Of a stretch of 6,463 nucleotides of DNA, positions 5,709 through 6,463 are shown one piece after another. Position 1 is the first letter of the stretch, and each line of letters begins with the position of its first letter. Position numbers and translations under genes: made by a program. This stretch comes from Xanthobacteraceae bacterium (GTDB taxonomy: Bacteria > Pseudomonadota > Alphaproteobacteria > Rhizobiales > Xanthobacteraceae). The stretch lies in contig JAUSIF010000194.1 of NCBI GenBank assembly GCA_030648135.1, forward strand, positions 1 through 6,463, written 5' to 3'. The notes under the pieces are model-generated. The model did no database searches. It saw only the letters and a program-made list of their open reading frames with translations, and had not been told where the DNA came from.

Positions 5709-5750
5709 AAAAACCGCCGTCGCGCTCCGGAACCAACCGGCCGCCGCGAC
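5709..5750 (-). terminator. Interrupted stem with T-run between carB and greA
   Basis: On the carB/greA strand, GTCGCG (complement of 5745-5750) pairs with CGCGAC (complement of 5719-5724), with an inner CCGG/CCGG stem and 6-nt loop (5727-5740). Five T residues (complement of 5709-5713) follow 5 nt after the outer stem. It could attenuate or end carB transcription ahead of greA. The stem is short and interrupted, so this is a weak call. No clear greA promoter is visible in the remaining spacer. Confidence 0.25.
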
Positions 5751-5801
5751 TCCGGTACGGATTACGAACACCCCCGCCGCTGGCCGAAGCCGGACGCCTG
5801 T

Positions 5802-6463
5802 TCAGGCCCGGCTTCCGAAATAGCTCTGCAGCGCACGGACCTCTAGATCGCCGCCAATATAGGCTTTGATGCCCTGCGCCGCTGCGACGGCACCCGATAG
5901 GGTGGTGTAATACGGCACTTTATGCAAGAGGGCGGCCCGGCGCAAAGATCGTGAGTCCATAAGGGCTTGCGACCCCTCGGTGGTATTGAACACCAGCTGG
6001 ACCTCGCCGTTCTTGATGGCGTCGACGATGTGCGGGCGGCCCTCCAGCACCTTGTAGACCCGGTCGGCCTCGATCCCGTGTTGCTTGAGCATCCGTTGGG
6101 TACCCGAGGTGGCGATGACGCGGAAGCCGAGCCCCGCCAAGAGCCGCATGGAGGCGATGATGCGCGGCTTATCCTCGTCCTTGACCGAGACGAACACCGT
6201 CCCGGTCTTGGGGATCATGGTGCCCGAGCCGATCTGGCTCTTGGCGTAGGCGATCGCGAAGTCGAGGTCGAGGCCCATGACCTCGCCGGTCGATTTCATC
6301 TCCGGGCCGAGCACGGTGTCCACATTGGGGAAGCGCGCGAACGGAAACACCGCCTCCTTGACCGCGATGTGCCGGAACTTGGGACGGCCGAGACCGAAGC
6401 TCGCAAGGCTCTCGCCGGCCATGATGCGGGCGGCGATCTTGGCCACCGGAATGCCGATGGTCT
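5802..6463 (-). CDS. carB: Carbamoyl-phosphate synthase large subunit, C-terminal part; 5' end outside window
   Basis: This is the last 219 residues of CarB, normally around 1,070-1,100 residues long. The frame stays open to the right edge ([17 protein letters not shown]), so the GTG at 6446 is an internal valine and the gene begins outside. CarB uses bicarbonate, two ATP and ammonia tunnelled from CarA to make carbamoyl phosphate for pyrimidine and arginine synthesis. Visible are the end of the second synthetase half ([30 protein letters not shown], written here as landmarks VKEAVFPF and [13 protein letters not shown]) and the MGS-like allosteric domain ([41 protein letters not shown]), which in characterised enzymes binds regulators such as UMP. 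The protein ends in a normal position. carA is not in the window. Confidence 0.97.
   Translation of the reverse strand, partial: TIGIPVAKIAARIMAGESLASFGLGRPKFRHIAVKEAVFPFARFPNVDTVLGPEMKSTGEVMGLDLDFAIAYAKSQIGSGTMIPKTGTVFVSVKDEDKPRIIASMRLLAGLGFRVIATSGTQRMLKQHGIEADRVYKVLEGRPHIVDAIKNGEVQLVFNTTEGSQALMDSRSLRRAALLHKVPYYTTLSGAVAAAQGIKAYIGGDLEVRALQSYFGSRA

Noticed and set aside
5661..5771. Extension of greA to an upstream start at 5771
   Set aside because: The added 37 residues have no family similarity, while the ATG at 5660 has a ribosome site and gives the standard 157-residue GreA.

Overview
The window is ordinary chromosomal core sequence from a high-GC alphaproteobacterium, most likely in Hyphomicrobiales (Rhizobiales). 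Three things point there. The LysR-type regulator beside trxB closely resembles LsrB/VtlR of Sinorhizobium, Agrobacterium and Brucella. The order carB, greA, Lrp/AsnC regulator, trxB, lsrB is one I recall from that order. The intergenic palindromes (GTCATGCCCGG and CATCCACG types) resemble the dispersed repeats common in Bradyrhizobium-like genomes. Taxonomy rests on recognition from memory, not on a search.

Layout, left to right. The 3' two thirds of an EF-G-like translation factor (EF-G2 type, + strand) enters from the left edge. After 72 bp comes msrP (+), the Tat-exported molybdoenzyme that repairs methionine sulfoxide in periplasmic proteins. It converges on lsrB (-), with only 13 bp between the two stop codons, and a small perfect stem contains both stops. 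lsrB lies directly downstream of trxB (-, thioredoxin reductase) with a 4-bp ATGA overlap. A 171-bp divergent promoter region separates trxB from an Lrp/AsnC-family regulator (+). This regulator converges on greA (-), and the 261 bp between them hold a composite element of nested palindromes followed by a short GATGGC tandem repeat. greA follows the 3' end of carB (-, large subunit of carbamoyl-phosphate synthase), which runs off the right edge.

How the genes may work together. trxB supplies reduced thioredoxin in the cytoplasm. The coupled regulator belongs to a family tied to oxidative stress and envelope/host-interaction control. msrP repairs oxidised methionine in the periplasm. Together they form a small redox-themed neighbourhood, but shared regulation is inference. 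carB and greA are housekeeping genes for pyrimidine/arginine precursors and for rescue of stalled RNA polymerase.

I found no phage, plasmid, CRISPR, toxin or defence genes, no RNA genes, and no convincing novel system. The points most worth a second look are the nested palindromic element at 4926-5150, the complete absence of cysteine in the LsrB-like protein, the trxB-lsrB coupling, and msrP without an adjacent msrQ.
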